Source of the DNA: an uncultured Eggerthellaceae bacterium
GTDB lineage: Bacteria > Actinomycetota > Coriobacteriia > Coriobacteriales > Eggerthellaceae
Assembly (NCBI GenBank): GCA_958454405.1
Contig: CAUEBO010000043.1
Span: forward strand, 1 to 22,905
DNA: 22,905 bases
Direction of reading: 5' to 3'
Within the stretch, counting starts at the first letter, position 1; each line of letters starts with the position of its first letter. The notes below the pieces were generated by a model that saw nothing but the letters and a program-made list of their open reading frames with translations, was not told the origin of the DNA and did no database searches. Shown piece by piece: positions 6,492 to 14,359 of the stretch. The position numbers and the translations under genes were made by a program.

Positions 6492-7724
6492 CTAATGCAA
6501 GAACTGCAGCGCCTTGTCGAGCACGGCGTCGGCCAGCCGTTCTTTCGACATGAGGGGCAGCTCTTCCACTCCCTCGGCATCCACGAACAGCACTTCGTTG
6601 TCCTCGGTGCCGAACGCGCGGCCCTCGCTCACATCGTTGGCCACTACGAAGTCGGCGTTCTTCGAAACGAGCTTCTTCTGGGCGTTGGCCGCCACGTCCC
6701 GCGTCTCCGCCGCGTACCCCACCACCACCTGGCGGTCTTTGCGCGCGCCGAGCGTCGCCAGGATGTCGGGGTTCTCCACGAGCTCGATCGTGCCCAGTTC
6801 GGCGTCGGCGGCACCCTTCTTCAGCTTGTGCGATGCGGCCCGCTTCGGGCGCATGTCGGCCACCGCCGCCGCGAACACGGCGATGTCGGCGTCGCGGAAC
6901 GCCTCCTCGGCGGCGGCGAGCATCTCCAGCGCCGTGCGCACCCGGACCGTGCGCACCCCTTCGGGCGCAGCCAGGGAGACGGGGCCCGTGACGAGGGTGA
7001 CGTCGGCTCCGCGCAGCGCCGCCGCGCGGGCGATGGCGTAGCCCGTCTTGCCCGACGAATGGTTCGTCAGGTAGCGCACCGGATCGATGGGCTCGACGGT
7101 GGGACCGGCCGTGACCATCACGCGCCTTCCCGTGAGGTCGCGCCCGATGCCCAGCTCGTCGAGCGTGGCCGCAACGATGTCATCCACTTCGGCCAATCGG
7201 CCCTTGCCCACGTCGCCGCAGGCCAGATACCCGTCGCCCGCCTCGATGATGCGGGTGCCGCGAATGTGCAGCTTGCCGATGTTGTAGCGCGTCGCGGCGT
7301 TCTCGTACATGTGCACGTTCATGGCGGGGGCTATGATGAGCGGCGCGGTGGTGGCCAGCGCCGTGGTGGTCAGAAGGTCGTCGGCCACGCCGTTGGCGAT
7401 CTTGGCTATCACGTTCGCCGTGCACGGCGCGATGAGGAAGGCGTCGGCCTCCTGCGCGAGCGACACGTGGTGGATGGGATCGGACGGGTCGTCGAACAGG
7501 CCCACGCCCACCGTCTCGTTCGTGAGCGCGCGGAAGGTCGCAGGGCCCACGAACTCGGTCGCATGCTCGGTCATGACCACTTTCACGCGCACGCCGGCCT
7601 TCTGCAGGCCGCGCACGATCAGGCAGGACTTGTAGGCGGCGATGCAGCCCGTCACGCCCACGAGCACCGTCTTCTGCGCCGACCCCTGCTGGGAGCCGGC
7701 CGGCTCGCCGATTCTATCGGCCAT
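6492..7724 (-). CDS. coaBC: Bifunctional phosphopantothenoylcysteine decarboxylase / phosphopantothenate-cysteine ligase
   Basis: Makes 4'-phosphopantetheine from 4'-phosphopantothenate and cysteine with a nucleoside triphosphate, two successive steps of coenzyme A synthesis. It has 410 residues, typical of the fused enzyme. The N-terminal FMN-dependent CoaC part shows GVTGCIAAYKS (23-33), the active-site His86 in IHHVSLA, PAMN (133-136) and the cysteine of LACGDVGKGRLAE (Cys169). The C-terminal CoaB part shows TAGPTVEPIDPVRYLTNHSS (205-224), AAVADMRPK (286-294) and HKLKK (299-303). The ATG at 7724 follows AAAGGGGA and overlaps the end of hemH by 11 bases, so the two are cotranscribed. The stop lies 85 bases from the converging LysR gene, with only a weak, T-less repeat between them. 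Confidence 0.96.
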   Translation of the reverse strand: MADRIGEPAGSQQGSAQKTVLVGVTGCIAAYKSCLIVRGLQKAGVRVKVVMTEHATEFVGPATFRALTNETVGVGLFDDPSDPIHHVSLAQEADAFLIAPCTANVIAKIANGVADDLLTTTALATTAPLIIAPAMNVHMYENAATRYNIGKLHIRGTRIIEAGDGYLACGDVGKGRLAEVDDIVAATLDELGIGRDLTGRRVMVTAGPTVEPIDPVRYLTNHSSGKTGYAIARAAALRGADVTLVTGPVSLAAPEGVRTVRVRTALEMLAAAEEAFRDADIAVFAAAVADMRPKRAASHKLKKGAADAELGTIELVENPDILATLGARKDRQVVVGYAAETRDVAANAQKKLVSKNADFVVANDVSEGRAFGTEDNEVLFVDAEGVEELPLMSKERLADAVLDKALQFLH

Positions 7725-8748
7725 TGCGATCCCCTTTCATGTACGGCTGCAGAACGTCGAGCAGCACCTTGAGGTGCGCGCGGCTACGGTCGAGGCAGGG
7801 AACGTAGATGAGCGAGTCCCCGGCGGGCCGCCGCCCCGCCTCCCTGATGCGCTCGAAGTACTGCGGCTTGAGCTCGAACTCGATGTCGTAGAGCGTCTCC
7901 AGGCAGTCGACCGCGAAATTCGGGCACACGAAGAAGACGCGCTTCGCGCCCGACTCCGCCCAGCGATCCAGCACGTCGCTCGTATAGGGCGTCAGCCACT
8001 CGCGCCCCTTGTCGAAACGGCACTGGTAGCCGATCGTCCAGCGGTTGCGGTCGATGCCGAGCTCGCTTGCGATCTGCAGACTCGATGCGCTGGTCTGCAG
8101 CTCGTAGGTGTCGCCCGCCTCGATGTCGGACAGCGGGATGGAGTGGAACGAGAACAGCACCTTGTCGTCGGAATCCACCTGGAAGCCCGCATGCTTGATG
8201 GAGGCTGCGATGGCGCGGACGTAGGTGGCGTGGTCGTGGTAGTTGTCGACGAACGCGCACGGCACGTCCCAGCGCGCCTTCCGCAGCGCCCGCTCCACGG
8301 AATCGGACACCGATCCCGTGGTCGAGTAGGCGCTCTGCGGATACAGCGGCAGAACGACGAGCCGGGAGCAGCCCTCCTCCTTGAGCTCGCGAACGCAGTC
8401 CAGCACCGAGGGATCGCTGTAGCTCATGCCGCAGCGCACCGCCGCGTCAACGCCCTCCCGCTTGAAGGCGTCCGCAAGGCCCGCCCGCAGCCTCTCGTGG
8501 GCCACGGTGAAGGGAGAGCCCTCGTCAGTCCATATCTTCGCGTACTTCTCAGCCGAGGCCCGGCCCCGCTTCGGCAGGATGAACAGGTGCAGGACGAACC
8601 ACCAGCCTGCACGGTTCATGGGCGCGATGCGGCGATCCATGAGGAACCGGGCCAGATACTTCCTCACGGCATGCGGCTTCGGCTCCGACGGCGTGCCGGT
8701 GTTCACGAGAAGCACCCCGCAGCGATTCCCCGCGCACACGATGTCCAT
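7714..8748 (-). CDS. hemH: Ferrochelatase, protoporphyrin-type by sequence
   Basis: Inserts ferrous iron into a porphyrin to make heme. It has 344 residues. The catalytic His202 lies in FSFHSIPLSD and Glu284 in CPNFAVDCLETL. The opening GVLLVNTGTPSEP, AVRKYLARFLMDRR, the EGSP segment, GMSYSDPS and LPLYPQSAYSTTG read like the Escherichia coli/eukaryote protoporphyrin ferrochelatase, not like the coproporphyrin ferrochelatases usual in Gram-positive bacteria (comparison from memory). No iron-sulfur cysteine cluster is evident. An in-frame GTG at 8751 directly precedes the ATG at 8748; the ATG was chosen because GGGAAGG would touch the GTG. The ribosome site is close even so, which leaves the start uncertain by a few codons. 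It overlaps coaBC; no other heme gene is in the window. Confidence 0.93.
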   Translation of the reverse strand: MDIVCAGNRCGVLLVNTGTPSEPKPHAVRKYLARFLMDRRIAPMNRAGWWFVLHLFILPKRGRASAEKYAKIWTDEGSPFTVAHERLRAGLADAFKREGVDAAVRCGMSYSDPSVLDCVRELKEEGCSRLVVLPLYPQSAYSTTGSVSDSVERALRKARWDVPCAFVDNYHDHATYVRAIAASIKHAGFQVDSDDKVLFSFHSIPLSDIEAGDTYELQTSASSLQIASELGIDRNRWTIGYQCRFDKGREWLTPYTSDVLDRWAESGAKRVFFVCPNFAVDCLETLYDIEFELKPQYFERIREAGRRPAGDSLIYVPCLDRSRAHLKVLLDVLQPYMKGDRNGR

Positions 8749-8779
8749 CACCTTCCCGTACTAGGAGCAAGGCGAAAGC

Positions 8780-8811
8780 TTGAATTCCGCCCCCTGAAAA
8801 TCTGATATAGT
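8780..8811 (+). promoter_or_regulatory. Extended -10 promoter of the CmpB-like gene
   Basis: TGA-TATAGT (8803-8811) is an extended -10 box. TTGAAT (8780-8785) lies 20 bases upstream, too far for a standard -35. The predicted start near 8818 gives a leader of about 25 bases with a GGAGGGC ribosome site. Confidence 0.55.
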
Positions 8812-8842
8812 TTAGCCCATTGGCTTATCGGAGGGCAGGCGA

Positions 8843-9664
8843 ATGGAGAAAGAACCGAAAAAATCGGTCGCGGAGCGCAGCCCGCGGCGTCTTCCCGCCA
8901 CAGCTGCGCGCGGCGAGGACGGACCCGGCGGGACGGCGGTCTCGCGGGAGGCGCGGCCAGGCATCCTCCGAGAGCTGGGCCAGGAGGTCAAGGAGCAGGT
9001 CAGGCCCGATCGGGGCTATCTTTCAATCGACTATTTCACGCTGTTCTGGCTCTTCATGACCGGATGCGTGTTCGGGCTCGTGGTGGAAACCGCCTACCAC
9101 GCCATCGTGTTCGGCGGGTACGAGAGCCGCGCCGGGCTCGTATGGGGCCCGTTCTCGCCCATCTACGGCGTGGCCGCGGTCGTGCTGACGGCGTTCCTCA
9201 ACCGGTTCTACCACTCCCACAACCTCATCGTGTTCCTCGTGTCCATGGTGCTGGGCTCGGTCATCGAGTACTCGGCGAGCCTTATGATGGAGACGCTTTG
9301 GGGCGCGGTCGCCTGGAACTACGACGGCACCTTCGGGTCCATACACGGGCGCACGAACTTCGCGTTCGGCGTGATGTGGGGAATGCTCGGCCTGGTGTGG
9401 GCGCGCACGATCCTGCCCGCCATCAAACACGCCTTCTCGCACGTGAACGCGAAAAGCGTCCTCGTCCGCGTGGTCACCGTCGCCTTGAGCGCGTTCATGG
9501 CCCTCGACATCGTCGTGACGCTGCTCGCGCTCGATCGGGAGAGCCAACGCGCCGCCGGGACGCCGGCGATCACCTGGGAGCAGCAGTTCTTCGACGAGCA
9601 CTTCCCCGACAGCTACCTGCAGGCCCGCATGCAGAACATGAGCGTGTACGGAAAGGCGGACTGA
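8843..9664 (+). CDS. CmpB-family putative ABC transporter permease (multi-pass membrane protein)
   Basis: A 273-residue integral membrane protein of the CmpB type (Pfam ABC_trans_CmpB, function not established). The first 60 residues are polar, basic and proline-rich and probably cytoplasmic. About five membrane segments follow: near 64-88, 99-119, 127-147, 172-193 and 205-230. Family-like motifs are WGPFSPIYG (101-109), WNYDGTFGS (158-166) with HGRTNFAFG (168-176), and a conserved Glu-Tyr in SVIEYSAS. The start at 8843 follows GGAGGGC. It is divergent from hemH, and its end almost touches the converging rluD (10 bases). No ATPase partner is adjacent, so the transporter label may be only historical. 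Confidence 0.8.
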   Translation: MEKEPKKSVAERSPRRLPATAARGEDGPGGTAVSREARPGILRELGQEVKEQVRPDRGYLSIDYFTLFWLFMTGCVFGLVVETAYHAIVFGGYESRAGLVWGPFSPIYGVAAVVLTAFLNRFYHSHNLIVFLVSMVLGSVIEYSASLMMETLWGAVAWNYDGTFGSIHGRTNFAFGVMWGMLGLVWARTILPAIKHAFSHVNAKSVLVRVVTVALSAFMALDIVVTLLALDRESQRAAGTPAITWEQQFFDEHFPDSYLQARMQNMSVYGKAD

Positions 9665-9674
9665 CCCGTCCCGC

Positions 9675-10709
9675 TCAGAGCCGCGGCGCCGGGGCCTCGG
9701 CCAGAAGCGCGAGCACGTCGCACCCAGCCGCCGTGCGGCCCTCGCTGCGATCCGCCAGGCCGTCGAGCGCGGCCGCCAGGTCGCGGGGCAGGGCGTCGGC
9801 GAAGTCCATCTCCTCCCCGGTCGAGGGATGGGAGAACGACAGCTTGAACGAATGGAGGAACTGCCGGCCGAGCCCCAGATCGGCAGCGGCGTCCTTCGGC
9901 GCATGGGCCCGGTACACGGGCTCGCCGACAAGGGGGTGCTTCGCGTATTCCAGATGCACGCGGATCTGATGGGTGCGCCCCGTGAACAGCTTGCAGTCCA
10001 CAAGCGTGTAGCCGTCGTCGCGCGGGCCCGGCTCGAAGCGCTCGAGCACCCGGAACGTGGTCACCGCATCGCGCGCCGAGGCCGCGTCGCGCACCGCCAT
10101 GCGCGTGCGCTCGCTGGCCGACCGGGCGATGGGAGCGTCGATCATGCCCGTGTCGTGCGCGATGCGCCCGTGCACGAGGGCCAGGTAGCGCCGATCCACG
10201 GCGCGGTCGCGGATGTCGCCCATGAGCGCCCGCCCCGCATCGTCGGTCTTGGCGGCCAGCATGAGGCCGGTGGTGTCGCGGTCGAGCCGATGGACGATGC
10301 CCAGACGGTCGTCCTCGCCCTGCACGTTGCAGAGGTTCCCCGCGCCGCAATGATGCACGAGCGCGTTCACGAGCGTGCCGTCGTCGTGATCGACGGAAGG
10401 ATGGCACACCAGCCCCGCCTGCTTGGAGAGCACGATGAGGCACTCGTCCTCGTAGCGGATGTCGAGGTCGATGGGCTGTCCGACCACGGGGCCGGGCGCA
10501 GGGGCGGCCTCCTCCCGGTACACGATGGTTTCACCCCCGGCCACGACGTGCTTCTTCGGCACGGCCGCGCCGTTCACGAACACCGCGCCCTCCTCCACCG
10601 CGCGCGCCGCGGCGCTGCGGCTCGGGTACAAACCCCGCGCGGCCAAGAGCGCGTCAAGGCGCTGTCCCGCGTCGGCGGGAGACGCGATGTAGCTGAGCAG
10701 CCGGGTCAT
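9675..10709 (-). CDS. rluD: RluD-family 23S rRNA pseudouridine synthase
   Basis: Converts specific uridines in RNA to pseudouridine; RluD family members act on large-subunit rRNA. It has 344 residues. The N-terminal S4 RNA-binding domain (about 12-65) shows GQRLDALLAAR and VFVNGAAVPKKHVV. The catalytic domain has DECLIVLSKQAGLVCHP, the motif GIVHRLDRDTTG with catalytic Asp143, and FTGRTHQIRVHL. Its ATG overlaps the lspA stop as ATGA, so translation is coupled, and it is the last gene of ileS-lspA-rluD. Which uridines it modifies (RluD, RluC or another specificity) cannot be told from sequence alone; the lspA neighbourhood is the common place for this gene. Confidence 0.93.
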   Translation of the reverse strand: MTRLLSYIASPADAGQRLDALLAARGLYPSRSAAARAVEEGAVFVNGAAVPKKHVVAGGETIVYREEAAPAPGPVVGQPIDLDIRYEDECLIVLSKQAGLVCHPSVDHDDGTLVNALVHHCGAGNLCNVQGEDDRLGIVHRLDRDTTGLMLAAKTDDAGRALMGDIRDRAVDRRYLALVHGRIAHDTGMIDAPIARSASERTRMAVRDAASARDAVTTFRVLERFEPGPRDDGYTLVDCKLFTGRTHQIRVHLEYAKHPLVGEPVYRAHAPKDAAADLGLGRQFLHSFKLSFSHPSTGEEMDFADALPRDLAAALDGLADRSEGRTAAGCDVLALLAEAPAPRL

Positions 10710-11284
10710 CGCGCGTCCGACCCTTCCCTCTCGCTGGGTGCGGGGGCGTCGGGGCCGGCGTGCCCACCGCGCGACTCGCGGCGCCCAGCCAGCACAATGC
10801 CGGCAAGGAACAGGACGAATCCGCACGTCACGCCGATATCGGCGATGTTGAACACCGGAAAATCGATGAACGTCGGCTCGATGAAGTCCACCACGTAGCC
10901 CAAAAGGAAGCGGTCGGCCGCGTTGCCGAGGCCGCCGGCCACCACGAGGGAGACGCCCACAGCCTCCAGCAAATTCGCGCGCGGCGAGAGAACGAACAGG
11001 TACGCGGCCAGGGCGGCGCATACCGCAAGCGAGAGCACGCCGAGCACGAGCGTGGAGTCGTCGAACATGCCCCACGCCATGCCGGTGTTGTGCACGAGCC
11101 TGAAGCGGAAGACTTCCGCCGCAGGCCCCGCGGTGGCCTGGCCCGGCTCGTACGATCCGTTGAAGTAGCTCTTCGTCAGCGCATCGAGGGCGAACCATGC
11201 GAGGACGACGCAGGCGAACACGATCGCGTTGCGCGCCCTCGTCGCATTTTCGCTGCGGCGCCCCGTCCGGCTCAGCCCGACCAA
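10706..11284 (-). CDS. lspA: Lipoprotein signal peptidase
   Basis: Aspartic protease of the membrane that cleaves the signal peptide from prolipoproteins after lipidation. It has 192 residues, slightly longer than the usual 160-170 because of a polar C-terminal tail (GHAGPDAPAPSEREGSDAR). There are four hydrophobic segments. The catalytic aspartates lie in GNAADRF (Asp124) and FNIADIGVTCG (Asp149); NTGMAWGM (66-73) is the family's conserved NxGxAwg motif. The start is a TTG at 11284, chosen because no ATG or GTG precedes the first membrane segment and because the GGGGGAG spanning the ileS end gives a ribosome site. It starts six bases after ileS and overlaps rluD by four. Confidence 0.93.
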   Translation of the reverse strand: MVGLSRTGRRSENATRARNAIVFACVVLAWFALDALTKSYFNGSYEPGQATAGPAAEVFRFRLVHNTGMAWGMFDDSTLVLGVLSLAVCAALAAYLFVLSPRANLLEAVGVSLVVAGGLGNAADRFLLGYVVDFIEPTFIDFPVFNIADIGVTCGFVLFLAGIVLAGRRESRGGHAGPDAPAPSEREGSDAR

Positions 11285-11290
11285 AGGACC

Positions 11291-14134
11291 CTACTCCCCC
11301 TGCGCCGCGCCGAGCGCGTCCAGCGCATCGCCGCAGCGCTCGCAGACGTCCGGATGGCCCGGATTCCCGCCGAGCTCGCGGTGGTTCCAGCAGCGCGGGC
11401 ACTTCTCGGAGTCGGTCTTCGCCACCGCCGCCGAAAGCTCGTCGCCCTCGACGAACGCCACGGACGCCACGATGAACAGCTCCTCGAACACCGCCGCGTC
11501 GTAGCGCCCGACGGCGTCGAGCACGCTCTTGGGCGCCGTCACCGTAACGGCCGCCTCTTGGCTCTTGTTCACGGCTTTCTGGCCGCGAGCGTCCTCAAGC
11601 GCCTTCGTCACGATCTCGCGCACGCCCATGATCACGCCGAAGTCCTCGGCCACGCGCTCCCCGTCCGCGGGGATGGCGGGCAGGAAGTCGGATTCCTCGG
11701 GCCAGCCGGCCAGCTGCACGTTCGACGGGCGGTCGGCGCGGCCGCGCATGGCCTGGGGATAGTGCTCCCACACCTCGTCGGTGGTGAACGACAGCACCGG
11801 CGCCAGCACGCGCACGAGCACTTCCAAGATGTTCAGCAGCACGGTCTGCACGGCGCGGCGTCGCGGCGAGTCGGGCGCCTCGGAGTACAGGCGGTCCTTC
11901 GTCGCGTCCATGTACACGGCGGACAGGTCGTTCACGATGTAGTCGTACACCGCGCGGTGCACGTAGTGGAACTTGTAGGCGTCGTAGGCGGCGTTCACGT
12001 CGGCCAGCAGATGCCGCGTGCGCACCATCGCCCACTGGTCGAGGGGCTCGAGCGCGTCCCAATCGGAAACGGCGTCGCTCTCGCTGAAATCGTCCAGGCT
12101 GCCCAGCAAGAAGCGGAACGTGTTGCGGATGCGGCGGTAGGCTTCGGAGGTGCGCTGCAGGATCTCGTCGGAGATGCTCACGTCCTGCGAGTAGTCGACG
12201 CTGGCCACCCACAGGCGCAGCACGTCGGCGCCGCTCTTCTCCATGACCTCGGCCGGGTCCACCCCGTTGCCCAGCGACTTCGACATCTTGCGGCCCTCGC
12301 CGTCCACCGTGAAGCCGCAGTGCATGACGGACTTGTACGGCGGCACGCCGTAGGCGCCCACGCTCGTGAGCAGGGAGGACTGGAACCAGCCGCGGTGCTG
12401 GTCGGAGCCTTCCAAGTACATATCGGCCGGGAAGCGCAGGCCCTCGTCGGCGCGGTGCTTGAGCACGCTCGTATGCGAGACGCCGCTCTCCCACCACACG
12501 TCGAGGATGTCCTTTTCGGGAACGAGGTCCATGCTGCCGCACACGTCGCACTTCGTGCCGCGCGGCAGGTACTCGGAGGGCTTGCGCGTGAACCACGCGT
12601 CGGCCCCCTCGCGGTAGAACAGGTCGATCACCGCGTCGAACGTCTGCTCGTTCGCCACGGTGGAGCCGCACTTCGCGCACTTGAACACGGGGATGGGCAC
12701 GCCCCACGACCTCTGGCGCGAGATGCACCAGTCGGGACGATCGGCCACCATGGAACCGATGCGGTTCGAGGCCCACGAGGGGATCCATTCCACGTCGTTC
12801 TCGATGGCGCGCAGCGCGTTCTCGCGCAGGCTGTTCTTGTCCATGGACACGAACCACTGGTCGGTGGCGCGGAAGATCACCGGCTCGTGGCAGCGCCAGC
12901 AATGCGGGTAGCTGTGCAGGATCTCCTTCTGGGCCACGAGCGTGCCGCGCTCGCGCAGCCATTCGATGATCGCCGGGTTCGCCTCGTCCACGTCGAGGCC
13001 CGCGAAGGGGCCCGCCTCGTCGGTGAGCACGCCGTTGTCGTCCACCGGCATGAGCAGCGGCACGTCGAACTCAAGCGCCACCAGGTAGTCGTCCTGGCCG
13101 TGGCCGGGAGCCGTGTGCACCGCGCCCGTGCCCGAGTCGAGCGTGACGTGGTCGCCGTAGATGATGGTGCCCTTGAGGTCCTGGCGGATGGGGCACGTGT
13201 AGGTGAGGCCGGTGAGCTCGCGGCCCTTGAGCACGACGGGCTCGCCGTCGTCTCCGCGCACGAGGTCGTAGGATTCCCAGCCTGCGATCTCGGCCACCTG
13301 CTCAACCAGCTCGCGCGCCATGATCATGTTGGAGCCTGCCGCCCGCACCATCACGTAGTCGGCGTCGGGCGCCAGCGATACGGCCGTGTTGGCCGGCAGC
13401 GTCCAGGGCGTCGTGGTCCAGATGAGCACATGGGCGTCGCCGGTCGCCCCGGCGGCCTCGAACAGGCCCGGCATGAGGTCCATCTTGAACTTCACGAAGA
13501 TGGACGGCGACGTCTCGTCGGAGTACTCGATCTCGGCCTCGGCGAGCGCGGTGTGGCAGCGCTTGCACCAGTGGATGGGCTTGCGGCCGCGGTACACCGA
13601 GCCGTCCAGGTACATCTTCTTGAACACCTCGACGTTGCCCGCCTCGTAGTTCGGCGTGAACGTGAGGTACGGATGCTCCCAATCGGCGTTCACGCCCAGG
13701 CGCTTGAAGCCCTCGCGCTGCACGTCGACGTACTTCTCGGCCCACTCGCGGCACAGGCGCCGCAGCGTGGGCTGGTCGATCTTGGCCATCTTGTCGGGAC
13801 CGAGGGTCTTCTCCACCATGTGCTCGATGGGCTGGCCGTGGCAGTCCCAGCCGGGCACGTAGGGCGTGAAGAAGCCGCGCTGCGCATGGGACTTGTTCAC
13901 GAAGTCCTTGAGGATCTTGTTGAAGGCGTGGCCGATGTGGATGGGGCCGTTGGCGTACGGGGGGCCGTCGTGCAAGATGAACGGCTTGCCGTCCTTGTTT
14001 TTCTCGAGCACGCGCTCGTAGATGCGCTCTTCTTCCCATTTCGCCAGGCGCTTCGGCTCGTTCTCGGGCAGGTTCGCCCGCATCGCGAAATCGGTCTTGG
14101 GCAGATTCATCGTTTCCTTGTAACTGTTCGCCAC
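11291..14134 (-). CDS. ileS: Isoleucyl-tRNA synthetase
   Basis: Charges tRNA-Ile with isoleucine and edits misloaded valine. The 947 residues fit the bacterial class Ia enzyme. The HIGH-type motif is PIHIGHAFN (64-72), the KMSKS loop is RKMSKSLGN near residue 615, and the editing domain has ILIWTTTPWTLPAN. The C-terminal zinc site shows CPRC and CERC (912-915, 931-934). The presence of this zinc domain suggests the bacterial, mupirocin-sensitive type (inference). The start is a GTG at 14134, giving MANSYKETMNLPKTDF, which matches homologue N-termini; an ATG at 14110 with AAGGA is an alternative. The leader is only about 55 bases and carries no T-box. Confidence 0.97.
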   Translation of the reverse strand: MANSYKETMNLPKTDFAMRANLPENEPKRLAKWEEERIYERVLEKNKDGKPFILHDGPPYANGPIHIGHAFNKILKDFVNKSHAQRGFFTPYVPGWDCHGQPIEHMVEKTLGPDKMAKIDQPTLRRLCREWAEKYVDVQREGFKRLGVNADWEHPYLTFTPNYEAGNVEVFKKMYLDGSVYRGRKPIHWCKRCHTALAEAEIEYSDETSPSIFVKFKMDLMPGLFEAAGATGDAHVLIWTTTPWTLPANTAVSLAPDADYVMVRAAGSNMIMARELVEQVAEIAGWESYDLVRGDDGEPVVLKGRELTGLTYTCPIRQDLKGTIIYGDHVTLDSGTGAVHTAPGHGQDDYLVALEFDVPLLMPVDDNGVLTDEAGPFAGLDVDEANPAIIEWLRERGTLVAQKEILHSYPHCWRCHEPVIFRATDQWFVSMDKNSLRENALRAIENDVEWIPSWASNRIGSMVADRPDWCISRQRSWGVPIPVFKCAKCGSTVANEQTFDAVIDLFYREGADAWFTRKPSEYLPRGTKCDVCGSMDLVPEKDILDVWWESGVSHTSVLKHRADEGLRFPADMYLEGSDQHRGWFQSSLLTSVGAYGVPPYKSVMHCGFTVDGEGRKMSKSLGNGVDPAEVMEKSGADVLRLWVASVDYSQDVSISDEILQRTSEAYRRIRNTFRFLLGSLDDFSESDAVSDWDALEPLDQWAMVRTRHLLADVNAAYDAYKFHYVHRAVYDYIVNDLSAVYMDATKDRLYSEAPDSPRRRAVQTVLLNILEVLVRVLAPVLSFTTDEVWEHYPQAMRGRADRPSNVQLAGWPEESDFLPAIPADGERVAEDFGVIMGVREIVTKALEDARGQKAVNKSQEAAVTVTAPKSVLDAVGRYDAAVFEELFIVASVAFVEGDELSAAVAKTDSEKCPRCWNHRELGGNPGHPDVCERCGDALDALGAAQGE

Positions 14135-14195
14135 GGGGTGCCGTACCTTTCATCCTGTGCATGCGTGTCAAGGCGTTTCAGATTCAAACCTGTAT

Positions 14196-14226
14196 AGTAT
14201 AGGCGATTGCACGCAGAATGCACGCA
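14196..14226 (-). promoter_or_regulatory. Probable ileS promoter with direct repeats over the -35 region
   Basis: Minus-strand TATACT (14201-14196) is a good -10. The -35 region has no TTGACA-like box. It is occupied instead by two copies of an 8-base element (plus-strand TGCACGCA at 14208-14215 and 14219-14226) spaced 11 bases apart, one helical turn. Confidence 0.5.
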
Positions 14227-14298
14227 CGCCGCGCGCATATTCACCGCGCCTCGGCCACTTTTCAGAAATGCGACACAAGAAATCGCGGAGAACATGGG

Positions 14299-14304
14299 TA
14301 TACT
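14299..14304 (+). promoter_or_regulatory. Probable -10 box of the degV-family gene
   Basis: TATACT at 14299-14304, about 55 bases before the ATG, with no clear -35. The predicted start is near 14311. Confidence 0.45.
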
Positions 14305-14359
14305 TTAGAGGGTAATCACGGCGCCCGTTCGCGGCGGCCCCGCACATCGGAGGAACGAC

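Noticed and set aside
10760..14197. A plus-strand open frame of 1145 codons
   Set aside because: It lies antisense to ileS, lspA and part of rluD, has His/Val/Arg-rich composition typical of mirrored high-GC codons, and has no ribosome site or recognisable domain.
14220..14280. tRNA Leu/Ser-like D-arm on the minus strand (GTGGCCGAGGC)
   Set aside because: No T-arm GGTTC-type sequence, no acceptor pairing and no anticodon arm at the required spacing.
14135..14359. T-box riboswitch before ileS
   Set aside because: The leader from the predicted start is only about 55 bases, and no T-box core sequence or specifier-type stem could be found in the whole gap.
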